DNA from: Prauserella shujinwangii
GTDB lineage: Bacteria; Actinomycetota; Actinomycetes; Mycobacteriales; Pseudonocardiaceae
Length of the DNA stretch: 64,000 bases
Assembly (NCBI RefSeq): GCF_003001955.1
Contig: NZ_PVNH01000014.1
Location: 1-64,000 of the forward strand
Direction of reading: 5' to 3'
This document shows, one piece after another, positions 41,722-51,393 of this stretch (position 1 is its first letter; each line of letters begins with the position of its first letter). The notes beneath the pieces are model-generated. The model did no database searches. It was not told where the DNA came from and saw nothing but the letters and a program-made list of their open reading frames with translations. A program made the translations under genes and the position numbers.

Positions 41722-44099
41722 CTGCGCCTCCAGGGCGTGTCCTTGCGGGTGCGTGCGGCGATGGTCGGGTACCTGGTCAGGTCGCGGATCTGGTCCCCGG
41801 GCCGCAGCGCGGGCAGGTAGAAGCGGCGGACTCGCGCCTCGTCCTCGCTGTCCCGCGCGACCAGGGTGGCTTCGGCCTTCTCGAAGCGTTCCCGCAGCGG
41901 GCCCTGCGGTGGGACCGGCTCGGTGTAGACGTGGTGCACCAGCTGGGGAACCTCGGCGGGCAACCTCAGCTCCGTCCGCTCGTGCAGCACCGACAGCGTG
42001 CGGAGCAACAGCGCCTGGTGGTAGACGGTGTGCAGCCCGCGCGGGAAGACGGGGCCGCTTCGGCCCTCGGGAGGCTGGACCAGCGCGAGCTCGGGCACCG
42101 GGCAGGCGCGCGCCGCCCTCGGGTGGCGGTGTGTCCTGCCGAGACGCTGGACCAGCTCGTTGATCGGCGCCAGGTCGCTGGCGAGCAGGTCGAAATCCAC
42201 GTCCAGGCTGTGCTGGAGCACCTGGGTGCCGACCACGATGGCGTGCGGGCGATCTGCGCTGTGCGGACCGAAGTTCTCGCGCAACCATGTCTCGGTCCGG
42301 GCCCGCCAGTCCGCCGGGACCTGGCCGGTGAGCAGGACCAGCTCGGGCTGGCGTTCCCACGTCCGGGTCTCCTCGCGAAGCCGGTCGTAGGTCCCCACGG
42401 CATCGCGCACCAGGTTCCGGATGACCAGCGCGCATCCGCCGGATTCCACCCTGCTCCGCAACCAGGTGGGCAGCTGGCCGTCGCCGAGGTGGTGCACGCG
42501 GATCGGCGGACGATCGGCGTTGACGGGGGAGAGCTCGACGGGCCTGCGCACTGGCTCGCCTTCGGCGCCGGCCCAGGTGACGCCCGGCCCCACCCAGCCG
42601 GCCGGACGTGGCTCGACCTGGCCGGGCAGGAGCTTGCGCCGTCCGGCGCGCCAGTGCGCGATGAGCTGCTCGCGGTCGTCGGCGGGGAGGGTGGCCGACA
42701 TCAGCACGACCGGGATGCCCAGCCGGCCGCACCACCACATCAGCCTGCGCAGCAGCGTGGTCATGTGGGCGTCGACATCGTGTGCCTCGTCGACCACCAG
42801 CACCTTCCCGGACAGGCCGGTCAGCCGGACGAACACGTGCCGCGAACGGATCACCGCCTGCAGCGCGCGGTCGATCGTGCCCACCCCGACCGGGAACAGC
42901 AGCCCGCGCCTGCGGGTGAACCACGCGCGTTCGTCGCCATCGCCGTCCCCGTCCCCGTCCTCGTTGACCGAGGACGGCGAGAGCTGATCGCCGCCGTGTA
43001 CCAGGCCGGGAGGCTCCTCGAGCCGCAGCGCCCGCGCGGCCGCCGCCAGTTCGGCGTGCACGTGTTCGGCCGTGGCCCGGGTCGGCAGCGCGAAGTACAG
43101 CCCCGAAAGGCCGAGCCCGCGCACCAGCGTGGCCGCTGCCTGGAACCCGGCGCGGGTCTTGCCCTCCCCGGTCGGCGCCTCGATCACCAGCACCCCGGGC
43201 TCGTCGCGGTCGGCGACCAGCTCCCCGACCGCCCGCTGCAGCGGGCGTGGTTCTTCGCCGAACAGCGCCGCGTGCGTGGTGTCCCCTGGCGGGCGCCACG
43301 GCTTCCACCGCAGCCGACCGTGCACTGCCCTGCCTGCCCGTCCGCGGGCCTCGTCCCGGTAGGCGACCAGGTCGGTCAGCGGAAGCTCGGCGTAGGCGAA
43401 GTTCCTGATGTCGGAGGCGATCCAGTCGGAAACCGAGGCCAGCCCGCCGAGCCCGGCCAGTGCGGGCACGTCCAGGGACACCGCACGCCAGCCGGCCCGT
43501 GCCGGATCGCCGAGTCCCCACAGCTCCGCCACCGCCCGCACCAGCTCGCACCGCAGGTCGTGCCATCGCGGCCCGCCAAGATGTCCCTTCCGGACCTCCG
43601 CGTCCAGCACGGCTTTGGCCGACAGCAGGTACCCGTGGTGGCCGCCGAGGACGACGGCCAGCGCGATGCCGAGCTTGCGCGGCGCGTCCCACTGCCCCAG
43701 GCATCGCCGCAGGTGCACCGCCGTCACCGTGCCGTGCTCGGTGCGGGCCTCCCGGTCGGTCGCGCCCCGGTCCAGGACGCCCATCAGCTCGCGGACCTCC
43801 TCGCCGAGGTACCGGATCGCCAGCTTCCCCCGGATGGCTTGGAAGATCGGGCTGCACTTGCCGATGTCGTGCAGTCCGCACAGCACCGCCACCCACGACC
43901 GCACGTCTCCGAGCGCGGCCAGTCCCGACTCCAGGTCCGCCCGCACCGCCGGCCCCAGCAGAACGTCGTACAGGCGTTCCGCCACGGCCGCCGTGTCGAT
44001 CATGTGGCATATCAGGGGGTGGGGCTGCTCGGCCGACCCGGCCTTGCCCCACGCTCCCCATACCGGAACCCCGGCGGCGATCTCGAGCACGCACCTCAC
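41718..44099 (-). CDS. cas3: CRISPR-associated helicase-nuclease Cas3, type I-E (793 aa as read)
   Basis: Recruited by Cascade to unwind and degrade target DNA. HD nuclease residues: His32, H77-D78 (L-H-D-I-G-K) and G-G-H-H-G near 152-156. Helicase: Walker A A-P-T-G-E-G-K-T (308-315), D-E-A-H (437-440), S-A-T-L, and Q-R-x-G-R-T-H-R motif VI. A (GD)4 acidic low-complexity insert lies at ~381-390. It is shorter than usual because the C-terminal domain is in another frame. GTG at 44099 (GTG at 44090 also possible). Confidence 0.93.
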   Translation of the reverse strand: MRCVLEIAAGVPVWGAWGKAGSAEQPHPLICHMIDTAAVAERLYDVLLGPAVRADLESGLAALGDVRSWVAVLCGLHDIGKCSPIFQAIRGKLAIRYLGEEVRELMGVLDRGATDREARTEHGTVTAVHLRRCLGQWDAPRKLGIALAVVLGGHHGYLLSAKAVLDAEVRKGHLGGPRWHDLRCELVRAVAELWGLGDPARAGWRAVSLDVPALAGLGGLASVSDWIASDIRNFAYAELPLTDLVAYRDEARGRAGRAVHGRLRWKPWRPPGDTTHAALFGEEPRPLQRAVGELVADRDEPGVLVIEAPTGEGKTRAGFQAAATLVRGLGLSGLYFALPTRATAEHVHAELAAAARALRLEEPPGLVHGGDQLSPSSVNEDGDGDGDGDERAWFTRRRGLLFPVGVGTIDRALQAVIRSRHVFVRLTGLSGKVLVVDEAHDVDAHMTTLLRRLMWWCGRLGIPVVLMSATLPADDREQLIAHWRAGRRKLLPGQVEPRPAGWVGPGVTWAGAEGEPVRRPVELSPVNADRPPIRVHHLGDGQLPTWLRSRVESGGCALVIRNLVRDAVGTYDRLREETRTWERQPELVLLTGQVPADWRARTETWLRENFGPHSADRPHAIVVGTQVLQHSLDVDFDLLASDLAPINELVQRLGRTHRHPRAARACPVPELALVQPPEGRSGPVFPRGLHTVYHQALLLRTLSVLHERTELRLPAEVPQLVHHVYTEPVPPQGPLRERFEKAEATLVARDSEDEARVRRFYLPALRPGDQIRDLTRYPTIAARTRKDTPWRRR

Positions 44100-44285
44100 C
44101 CCAGAAACCGCGCGCCGTACGCACGACGCGACTCACGGTCAACGGTGCGGTACACGGTGCCCGCCACCCCCGACAATCCGGGGCGCGTTGCCGCGCTCGC
44201 CGCGCGAGAGCACCCGGATGGAGCAGTGTCGTTCCCCGCCTGCGGTGTGCGGCGAAGCGCGGTGGTGCGTCCGCGTCTCGCGGCG

Positions 44286-45275
44286 TCACCAGCGGCCGGC
44301 GACCTCCGGCGCGATCAGCTCGTCGTAGACCTCCCGCACCTGCCGCAGGGTGTCCTCCGGCAGCGGCGCCAGGTCGGCCACCGCCGCGTTCGCCCGCGCC
44401 TGGTCCGCGTCGCGGGCGCCGGGGATCACCACGCTCACGCCGGGCTGGTCGACGATCCAGCGGAGCGCGAACTGCGCCATCGTCGCGCCCTCGGGCGCCA
44501 GCGGCGCCAGCCTGCGCACAGCGGCCAGCCCGGTGGCGAAGTCCACCCCCGAGAACGTCTCGCCGACGTCGAACTTCTCGCCGTGCCGGTTGAAGTGGCG
44601 GTGGTCGTCCGGCGCGAACGTCGTGTGCTCGTCGTACCGCCCGGACAGCAGCCCGCTGGCCAGCGGGACCCGCGCGATGACGCCCACGCCCGCCTCCCTG
44701 GCCGCGGGCATGACGTCCTCGAGCGGGCCCAGCCGCAGCATGTTGAGAATGATCTGCACCGTCGCGACACCGGGCCGCGCGATCGCCGTCAGCGCCTCGG
44801 CGCGCGTCTCCACGCTCACCCCGTACGCCGCGATGCGCTTCTCCTCCACGAGCGTGTCGAGCGCGTCGTACACGGCATCGGTGGAGTACACCGGCGTCGG
44901 CGGGCAGTGCAGCTGCACCAGGTCCAGCGTGTCGACGCCCAGGTTCTCCCGGGAGCGGTCGGTCCACCTGCGGAAGTTGTCCAGCGTGTAGCCCGAGGGC
45001 TCGTGCGGCGACGCCCTCCGGCCCATCTTGGTGGCGACGGTCAGCCCCGCGCCGCCCCGCGACCGGAGGAACTCGCCGATCAACCGCTCGCTGCGGCCGT
45101 CGCCGTACACGTCGGCGGTGTCGATGAACGTGACCCCCGCGTCGACGGCGGCGGCGAGCACGGAGAACGCCTGTTCCTCGTCCACGGCACCCCACTCCGC
45201 ACCGCCGAGCTGCCAGGCCCCGAGCCCCACGACACCGACCTCCCGGCCGGTCCGGCCCAGCACACGCTCCTCCAT
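44286..45275 (-). CDS. Aldo/keto reductase (329 aa)
   Basis: NADPH-dependent TIM-barrel oxidoreductase. Catalytic tetrad visible: Asp52 (F-I-D-T-A), Tyr57 (D-V-Y-G-D-G), Lys83 (A-T-K-M-G) and His123 (Q-L-H-C-P-P); the C-terminal V-V-I-P-G-A-R-D-A segment binds the cofactor phosphate. ATG at 45275; the frame runs much further upstream without homology. Substrate unknown. The 186-base gap to cas3 shows no feature. Confidence 0.93.
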   Translation of the reverse strand: MEERVLGRTGREVGVVGLGAWQLGGAEWGAVDEEQAFSVLAAAVDAGVTFIDTADVYGDGRSERLIGEFLRSRGGAGLTVATKMGRRASPHEPSGYTLDNFRRWTDRSRENLGVDTLDLVQLHCPPTPVYSTDAVYDALDTLVEEKRIAAYGVSVETRAEALTAIARPGVATVQIILNMLRLGPLEDVMPAAREAGVGVIARVPLASGLLSGRYDEHTTFAPDDHRHFNRHGEKFDVGETFSGVDFATGLAAVRRLAPLAPEGATMAQFALRWIVDQPGVSVVIPGARDADQARANAAVADLAPLPEDTLRQVREVYDELIAPEVAGRW

Positions 45276-45346
45276 CGTCGTCTCCTCCGCTCGTTTGGAC
45301 TTCGGGTCGACGGGCAAGTCTGCCATTGCGACGAAGGGAGACGCAG

Positions 45347-45571
45347 ATGGCGAACGAACCGCAGAGCCCCCTGAAGGACAAGAACTACAACCTGATCTCG
45401 GTGTTGCAGGCGTCGCTGCACTACGTCTGGCAGATGGAGACCTACATCGCCGACGCCGAGCAGCAGGGTGACCAGGAGCTGGCCACCTGGTTCCGCAAGA
45501 TCCAGGAGAACAACCGCAAGGCAGGCGAGCAGGGCAAGGAACTTCTGGCCAAGCGCTTGTCGGAGGGCTGA
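45347..45571 (+). CDS. Conserved small helical protein (74 aa)
   Basis: Starts M-A-N-E-P-Q-S-P-L-K-D-K-N-Y-N-L-I-S-V-L-Q with AAGGGAG upstream. Almost entirely helical and charged; resembles small actinobacterial proteins of unknown function. Four bases before the DUF2267 gene, so probably co-transcribed. Confidence 0.75.
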   Translation: MANEPQSPLKDKNYNLISVLQASLHYVWQMETYIADAEQQGDQELATWFRKIQENNRKAGEQGKELLAKRLSEG

Positions 45572-45575
45572 CACG

Positions 45576-45986
45576 ATGGAACACGACCACTTCATCGGCC
45601 AGGTGCAGGCGCGGGCCCAGCTGTCGAGCCGGGGCGAGGCCGAGGGCATCACCCGGGCGACGCTGGAGACCCTCGGGGAGCGCATCCCGGAGCAGGTCGC
45701 GACCCACCTCGCCGACCAGCTGCCCACCGAGATCGGCGAGCACCTGCGCCGCACGGTCACGATGGGCGGTGCGGGCACCGGCGAGCGGTTCGGGTTCGAC
45801 GAGTTCGCCCAGCGCGTCGCCGAGCGCGGGCACCTGCAGCAGCCCGACGCGGTCTACGGCTCCCGCGTGGTGCTCGAGGTGACCGGGGAGGCCACGCAGG
45901 GCGTGCTGGGCAAGGTCCGCGAGTCGTTACCGGACGAGCTGCGCCAGCTCGTCGACGCGGGCAGCTCCGGCGACCTGAAGTCCTGA
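45576..45986 (+). CDS. DUF2267 domain-containing protein (136 aa)
   Basis: All-helical DUF2267 domain spans the whole protein (M-E-H-D-H-F-I-G-Q-V near the start; R-A-T-L-E-T-L-G-E-R-I; A-D-Q-L-P-T-E-I). Often found with stress-related small proteins; biochemical role unknown. ATG at 45576, coupled to the 74-aa gene. Confidence 0.85.
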   Translation: MEHDHFIGQVQARAQLSSRGEAEGITRATLETLGERIPEQVATHLADQLPTEIGEHLRRTVTMGGAGTGERFGFDEFAQRVAERGHLQQPDAVYGSRVVLEVTGEATQGVLGKVRESLPDELRQLVDAGSSGDLKS

Positions 45987-45987
45987 C

Positions 45988-46767
45988 TCAACCGGGCCGC
46001 CCGCCGATGCGGGTGGTCAACTCGGTCGCCGTGCGCCGGACCTGGTCGGCCAGGTCCGGCCACGTACCGCCGCACTCCGCTCCGTCGCACACGTGCCGGA
46101 ACGTCACGCTGATCGCCGCCATCGGCCGCCCACCGTGGTCGAACACCGGATGGGCGACCGAGGCGAAGCCGGGGGTGACGTGGCCGTCCTCCACCGCCCA
46201 GCCACGTCGGCGCAGCGCGCTCAGCAGGTGCCGCAGCTCGGCGGGTCCCCTCGGCCCGCGGCCGGTGCGGCGCACGAACGCCGACGCGGTGGGGAACAGC
46301 GCGCGGACGTGCGCGCGCGGCAGGTGGGCGAGCATCGCGGTGCCCGACGCCGTGAGCTGCGCGGGCAGGCGCACCCCGACATCGGTGACGAGGGTCTGCG
46401 GCCGCGCGGGCCGCTCCTTGAGCAGGTACAGCAGCTCGTTGCCGTGCAGCACGCCCAGGTGGGCCGTGTGCCCCACCTGGTCGACGAGCCTGCGCAGCAA
46501 CGGGCCGGCCAGCCGCTCCAGCGGATCATGCCGCAGATAGGCCGAGCCGAGCTCGAACGCGGCGATACCCAGCCCGTAGCGCCGCTCGGCGGGCAGGTGC
46601 ACCACGAAACCGGCCGCCTCCAGTTCCGCGAGCAGGTGGTAGGTCGTCGAGCGCGGCAACGCCAGCTCGCGCGCGATCGCCGCCGCCGACACCGGACCCG
46701 CGTGGCGGGCGAGCACACCCAGAACCGCGAGCCCGCGCCGCAGCGCGGGGACGTTCGTGCCGCCCAT
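45988..46767 (-). CDS. IclR-family transcriptional regulator of the hut cluster (259 aa)
   Basis: N-terminal winged helix (A-I-A-R-E-L-A-L-P-R-S-T-T-Y-H-L-L) and C-terminal GAF-like effector domain (L-P-A-Q-L-T-A-S-G-T-A-M-L-A). Divergent from hutH with an imperfect palindrome between, so it probably senses urocanate or histidine and represses hut (inference). ATG at 46767 with GTGGAGGAAC just upstream; the frame is open further but without homology. Confidence 0.88.
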   Translation of the reverse strand: MGGTNVPALRRGLAVLGVLARHAGPVSAAAIARELALPRSTTYHLLAELEAAGFVVHLPAERRYGLGIAAFELGSAYLRHDPLERLAGPLLRRLVDQVGHTAHLGVLHGNELLYLLKERPARPQTLVTDVGVRLPAQLTASGTAMLAHLPRAHVRALFPTASAFVRRTGRGPRGPAELRHLLSALRRRGWAVEDGHVTPGFASVAHPVFDHGGRPMAAISVTFRHVCDGAECGGTWPDLADQVRRTATELTTRIGGRPG

Positions 46768-46789
46768 CTGTTCCTCCACGACCGGCTGT

Positions 46790-46805
46790 GTCTGAGATCC
46801 CAGAC
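46790..46805. promoter_or_regulatory. Imperfect palindrome, candidate IclR operator
   Basis: GTCTG-AGATCC-CAGAC in the 92-base gap between the regulator and hutH; the core TCTGaGATCcCAGA has a GATC centre and two non-matching positions. Confidence 0.45.
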
Positions 46806-46859
46806 GGTTCCGGCTCTCCGCCGATGATGCACCCGCGCCGGGGACGGTGAAATAGGGAC

Positions 46860-48413
46860 ATGGCACACGAGCGCGACGTACCGGCCCCCGTCGAGGTCGG
46901 CGGCGGACCCCTGCGCCGGGAGCAGGTGCTCGCCGTGGCGCGGGCGGGTGCGCCCGTGGCACTGGCCGGAGCGGCCGAGAAGCGCATCGCCCGGGCACGG
47001 GAGCACGTCGAGGCCCTGGCCGGGGCCGACGAGCCCACGTACGGCGTCTCGACCGGATTCGGCGCGCTGGCGGTGCGGCACATCCCCGGCGAACGGCGCA
47101 GCGACCTGCAACGTTCGCTCATCCGCTCGCACGCCGCGGGCGCCGGCGCGGCCGTGGAGCCGGAGGTGGTGCGGGCCCTCATGCTGCTGCGGCTGCGCAG
47201 CCTCGCGACCGGGCACACGGGGATCCGGCCCGGCACGGCCGCCGCGCTGGCGTCCCTGCTCAACACGGGGATCACCCCGGTGGTCCACGAGCACGGCTCG
47301 CTGGGCTGCTCCGGCGACCTGGCGCCGCTGGCCGCGGTCGCGCTCGCGCTGATGGGCGAGGGCGAGGTGTTCGACGCCGAGGGCAGCCGCGTGCCCGCGG
47401 GGCAGGCACTGCACGAGGCAGGCCTCGAACCGGTGACGCTGGCCGAGAAGGAAGGGCTGGCGCTCACCAACGGCACCGACGGCATGCTCGGCATGCTCGT
47501 CCTGGCGGCCGCGGACCTGCGGCGGCTGCTCGATGTCGCCGACCTGACCGCCGCGATGAGCGTCGAGGCGCTGCTCGGCACCGACCGGGTGTTCGCCGCC
47601 GACCTGCAGGCGCTGCGGCCGCACCCTGGCCAGGCCGAGTCGGCCCGCCGCATGTTCGCCGCGCTCGCCGGATCGGAGATCGTCGCGAGCCACCGCGGGC
47701 CCGAGTGCACCCGCGTGCAGGACGCCTACTCGCTGCGCTGCGCGCCGCAGGTGCACGGGGCCGCGCGGGACACGCTCGCGCACGCCGAGGTGGTCGCCGA
47801 CCGGGAGCTCGCCTCGGCCGTGGACAACCCCGTGGTGCTCGCCGACGGACGGGTCGAGTCCAACGGCAACTTCCACGGCGCGCCGCTGGCCTACGTGCTG
47901 GACTTCCTCGCGATCCCGGCCGCCGACGTCGCGAGCATCGCCGAGCGCCGCACCGACCGGATGCTGGACATCTCCCGTTCGCACGGCCTGCCCGCGTTCC
48001 TCGCGGCCGACCCCGGCGTCGACTCGGGCCACATGATCGCCCAGTACACGCAGGCGGCCGTGGTGAACGAGCTGAAGCGGCTCGCCGTGCCCGCGTCGGT
48101 CGACTCGATCCCGAGCAGCGCGATGCAGGAGGACCACGTCTCGATGGGGTGGGGCGCCGCGCGCAAGCTGCGCCGGGCGGTGCGGGGGCTCACGACCGTG
48201 CTGGCGGTGGAACTGCTGACCGCGGCGCGGGCGCTGGACTTCCGGGCGCCGCTGCGGCCCGCGCCGGTGACGGCGGCGGTGCGGGACCTGCTGCGGACCA
48301 GCGTGGCGGGACCGGGACCCGACCGGCACCTGGCGCCGGAGATCGCCGCCGCCGAGGAGCTGATCGCGTCGGGCGCCGTTCTCGACGCGGTGACCGAGCA
48401 CCTGCCCTCGTGA
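46860..48413 (+). CDS. hutH: Histidine ammonia-lyase (517 aa)
   Basis: Deaminates histidine to urocanate using the self-formed MIO group. The MIO region reads [12 protein letters not shown]; the triad is Cys150-Ser151-Gly152 rather than the common Ala-Ser-Gly, a variant I recall from Streptomyces histidases. [10 protein letters not shown] and S-x-N-G-N-F-H-G are other active-site segments. ATG at 46860. First gene of the hut cluster. Confidence 0.94.
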   Translation: MAHERDVPAPVEVGGGPLRREQVLAVARAGAPVALAGAAEKRIARAREHVEALAGADEPTYGVSTGFGALAVRHIPGERRSDLQRSLIRSHAAGAGAAVEPEVVRALMLLRLRSLATGHTGIRPGTAAALASLLNTGITPVVHEHGSLGCSGDLAPLAAVALALMGEGEVFDAEGSRVPAGQALHEAGLEPVTLAEKEGLALTNGTDGMLGMLVLAAADLRRLLDVADLTAAMSVEALLGTDRVFAADLQALRPHPGQAESARRMFAALAGSEIVASHRGPECTRVQDAYSLRCAPQVHGAARDTLAHAEVVADRELASAVDNPVVLADGRVESNGNFHGAPLAYVLDFLAIPAADVASIAERRTDRMLDISRSHGLPAFLAADPGVDSGHMIAQYTQAAVVNELKRLAVPASVDSIPSSAMQEDHVSMGWGAARKLRRAVRGLTTVLAVELLTAARALDFRAPLRPAPVTAAVRDLLRTSVAGPGPDRHLAPEIAAAEELIASGAVLDAVTEHLPS

Positions 48414-48472
48414 GTGAGGAACGTCGTGAGAACCACGTTTCCCATTCACGACCCCCACGCGAGGAGGCAACG

Positions 48473-50134
48473 ATGACGAAGAAGGCCCCGGGTGTCCGGG
48501 CGGCGCGGGGCACGGCGCTCACGGCACGCGGCTGGCAGACCGAGGCGGCGCTGCGGATGCTGCACAACAACCTCGACCCCGAGGTCGCCGAGCGGCCCGA
48601 GGACCTGGTGGTCTACGGCGGCACCGGCAAGGCCGCGCGGGACTGGGCGAGCTTCGACGCGATCACCCGGTGCCTCACCGCGCTCGCCGACGACGAGACC
48701 CTGCTCGTGCAGTCGGGCAGGCCGGTCGGCGTGCTGCGCACCCACGAGTGGGCGCCCCGCGTGCTGCTGGCCAACTCGAACCTGGTCGGTGACTGGGCCA
48801 CCTGGCCGGAGTTCCGCAGGCTCGAGGCGCTCGGGCTCACGATGTACGGCCAGATGACCGCGGGCTCGTGGATCTACATCGGCACGCAGGGCATCCTGCA
48901 GGGCACCTACGAGACGTTCGCCGCGGTGGCCGCGAAACGGTTCGGCGACAGCCTCGCGGGCACGCTCACCGTCACCGCGGGGCTCGGCGGCATGGGCGGC
49001 GCGCAACCGCTCGCCGTCACCATGAACGGCGGCGCCGTGCTCGTCGTCGAGTGCGACCCGCGGCGGGCCCGGCGCAGGCTCGGCACCGGATACCTCGACG
49101 AGCTGGCCGCCGACCTCGACGACGCGGTCGCGCGCGTCACCGAGGCGAAGTCCGCGCGGCGCGCGCTGTCGGTCGGGGTCATCGGCAACGCCGCCGAGGT
49201 GCTGCCCGAACTGCTCCGGCGGGGGATCGAGGTGGACATCGTCACCGACCAGACCTCCGCGCACGACCCGCTCGCGTACCTGCCGAGGGGCGTGGCCGTC
49301 GACGACTGGGCCGACTACGCCGCCGCCAAGCCGGACGAGTTCACCGACCGCGCGCGGGACTCGATGGCCGAGCACGTCGACGCGATGGTCGGGTTCCTCG
49401 ACGCCGGCGCCGAGGTCTTCGACTACGGCAACTCGCTGCGCGGCGAGGCGAAACTCGGCGGCTGCGCGCGGGCGTTCGACTACCCCGGCTTCGTACCCGC
49501 CTACATCCGCCCGCTGTTCTGCGAGGGCAAGGGCCCGTTCCGCTGGGCCGCGCTTTCCGGCGACCCGGCCGACATCGCCGCCACCGACCGTGCCGTGCTG
49601 GAGCTGTTCGGCGACAACGACACCCTCGCGCGCTGGATCCGGCTCGCGGGCGAGCGCGTGGCGTTCCAGGGTCTGCCCGCGCGGATCTGCTGGCTCGGCT
49701 ACGGCGAGCGGCACCTCGCCGGGGCGCGCTTCAACGACATGGTCGCCTCGGGCGAGCTGGCGGCGCCGGTGGTGATCGGCCGCGACCACCTGGACGCGGG
49801 CAGCGTCGCCTCGCCGTACCGGGAGACCGAGGGCATGGCCGACGGCTCCGACGCCATCGCGGACTGGCCGCTGCTCAACGCCCTGGTCAACACGGCGTCC
49901 GGCGCGACGTGGGTGTCGATCCACCACGGCGGCGGCGTGGGCATGGGCCGGTCGATCCACGCCGGGCAGGTGTGCGTCGCCGACGGGACACCGCTGGCGG
50001 CCGCCAAGATCGAGCGCGTGCTGACCAACGACCCGGGCATGGGGGTGCTGCGGCATGCCGACGCGGGCTACGACACCGCCGCCGACGTGGCCGCCGCCCG
50101 CGGCCTGCGCGTGCCCATGCGGGAGGAGCCGTGA
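48473..50134 (+). CDS. hutU: Urocanate hydratase (553 aa)
   Basis: Converts urocanate to imidazolonepropionate with tightly bound NAD+. [11 protein letters not shown] is the NAD-binding loop and [10 protein letters not shown] the signature with catalytic Cys406. ATG at 48473 with GAGGAGG upstream. The stop overlaps the next gene (GTGA), so translation of the M20 enzyme is probably coupled. Confidence 0.97.
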   Translation: MTKKAPGVRAARGTALTARGWQTEAALRMLHNNLDPEVAERPEDLVVYGGTGKAARDWASFDAITRCLTALADDETLLVQSGRPVGVLRTHEWAPRVLLANSNLVGDWATWPEFRRLEALGLTMYGQMTAGSWIYIGTQGILQGTYETFAAVAAKRFGDSLAGTLTVTAGLGGMGGAQPLAVTMNGGAVLVVECDPRRARRRLGTGYLDELAADLDDAVARVTEAKSARRALSVGVIGNAAEVLPELLRRGIEVDIVTDQTSAHDPLAYLPRGVAVDDWADYAAAKPDEFTDRARDSMAEHVDAMVGFLDAGAEVFDYGNSLRGEAKLGGCARAFDYPGFVPAYIRPLFCEGKGPFRWAALSGDPADIAATDRAVLELFGDNDTLARWIRLAGERVAFQGLPARICWLGYGERHLAGARFNDMVASGELAAPVVIGRDHLDAGSVASPYRETEGMADGSDAIADWPLLNALVNTASGATWVSIHHGGGVGMGRSIHAGQVCVADGTPLAAAKIERVLTNDPGMGVLRHADAGYDTAADVAAARGLRVPMREEP

Positions 50135-51393
50135 CCGGCGCGGGCAGTGAAGGCCACCTTCACTGCGTCCAACGCAGTGAAGGTGGCCTTCACTGCCCCT
50201 CGGCGTCGGCGCTGCTGGCGGAGATCGCGGACATCGGGTGCGACCGGCGGCGTGGCGGGTACTCCCGGCACGTGTTCGACGGTGCCGAGCGGGAACTGCG
50301 TGGCTGGTTCGCCGACCACGCCGCGCGGCTCGGCCTGGACACCGAGACCGACCGCAACGGCAACGTGTGGGCGTGGTGGGGCACGCCCGGCCCCGGCGCG
50401 GTCGTCACCGGCAGCCACCTCGACTCGGTTCCCGGCGGCGGCGCGTTCGACGGGCCGCTCGGGGTGGCGAGCGCGCTCACGGCCGTCGGCGCGCTGCGGG
50501 CCCGCGGCGGCACCCCCGCCCGCCCGCTGGCGGTCGTGGTGTTCGCCGAGGAGGAGGGTGGCCGGTTCGGCGTGCCGTGCCTCGGCTCGCGGCTGCTCAC
50601 CGGTGCGATCGACGCCGAAGCCGCGCGGAACCTGCGCGACCCCGAAGGCGTCACCTTCGCCGAGGCCGCCCGCGCCGCCGGGCTCGACCCCGCCCGCATC
50701 GGACCGGACCCGGAGGCGCTCGGCCGCATCGGCACGTTCGTCGAACTGCACGTCGAGCAGGGCCGCGGGCTCATCGACCTGGGCTCACCGGTGGCGGTGG
50801 GCAGCACCGTGATCGCGCACGGGCGGTGGCGGTTCACCTTCACCGGCCAGGGCAACCACGCCGGGGCCACCCCGCTGTCCGACCGCCGCGACCCGATGCT
50901 GCCCGCCGCCGCCACCGTCGCGGCCGTGCGGCGGCTCGCCGCCGGGGTGCCGGACGCCAGGGCCACCGTCGGCAGGCTCGTGCCCAGCCCCGGCGGCACC
51001 AACGTCATCGCCTCCACCGTGGACCTGTGGCTGGACGCGCGCGTGCCCGGCGGTGGCACCCAGGCGCTGGTCGACGACATCACCGCCGCGGCGCGGGCCG
51101 CCGCGGCGGACGAGGGCTGCGCGCTCACCGTCCGGCAGGAATCCTGTTCGGACACCGTCGCGTTCGACGACCGGCTGCGGGCCGAGCTCGGCGGCCTGCT
51201 CGGCGGTGTGCCCGAGCTGGCCACCGGCGCCGGGCACGACGCCGCGATCCTCGCCCCGCACGTGCCCTCCGCGATGCTCTACGTCCGCAACCCCACCGGG
51301 GTCAGCCACGCGCCCGAGGAGCACGCCGAGCCCGCCGACGTGGAACGCGGCGCCGCCGCGCTCACCGACGTGCTGGAGCACCTGTGCCGGTGA
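50131..51393 (+). CDS. M20-family amidohydrolase (allantoate/N-carbamoyl amino acid hydrolase type), 420 aa
   Basis: Metal ligands visible in G-S-H-L-D-S-V-P and E-E-E-G-G-R-F, with E-L-H-V-E-Q-G-R and a late H-D-A-A typical of AllC/HyuC enzymes. In this cluster it may remove formate from N-formylglutamate, the product of HutF, because no HutG is present (inference; the same neighbour order is known in Streptomyces). GTG at 50131 overlaps hutU. Codons ~5-23 are a 57-bp palindrome, so residues 5-22 are probably a dispensable inserted segment. Confidence 0.88.
   Translation: MTGAGSEGHLHCVQRSEGGLHCPSASALLAEIADIGCDRRRGGYSRHVFDGAERELRGWFADHAARLGLDTETDRNGNVWAWWGTPGPGAVVTGSHLDSVPGGGAFDGPLGVASALTAVGALRARGGTPARPLAVVVFAEEEGGRFGVPCLGSRLLTGAIDAEAARNLRDPEGVTFAEAARAAGLDPARIGPDPEALGRIGTFVELHVEQGRGLIDLGSPVAVGSTVIAHGRWRFTFTGQGNHAGATPLSDRRDPMLPAAATVAAVRRLAAGVPDARATVGRLVPSPGGTNVIASTVDLWLDARVPGGGTQALVDDITAAARAAAADEGCALTVRQESCSDTVAFDDRLRAELGGLLGGVPELATGAGHDAAILAPHVPSAMLYVRNPTGVSHAPEEHAEPADVERGAAALTDVLEHLCR
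50142..50198. repeat. Palindromic repeat, family B, inside a coding frame
   Basis: Two perfect 27-base arms (50142-50168 and 50172-50198) around CCA. Each arm contains AGTGAAGG/CCTTCACT, so it is nested. The element is 57 bases, i.e. 19 codons, and keeps the reading frame open. Confidence 0.93.

Noticed and set aside
35960-44290. Attachment-site duplication bordering the cas island
   Set aside because: The last bases of tmRNA are not repeated near the aldo/keto reductase border, and no integrase or transposase gene is in the window.
41371-45381. A 1336-codon minus-strand open frame across cas3 and the aldo/keto reductase
   Set aside because: Only its last ~116 codons look like protein (the Cas3 tail). 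The rest is Arg/Gly/Ala-rich shadow of the real frames.
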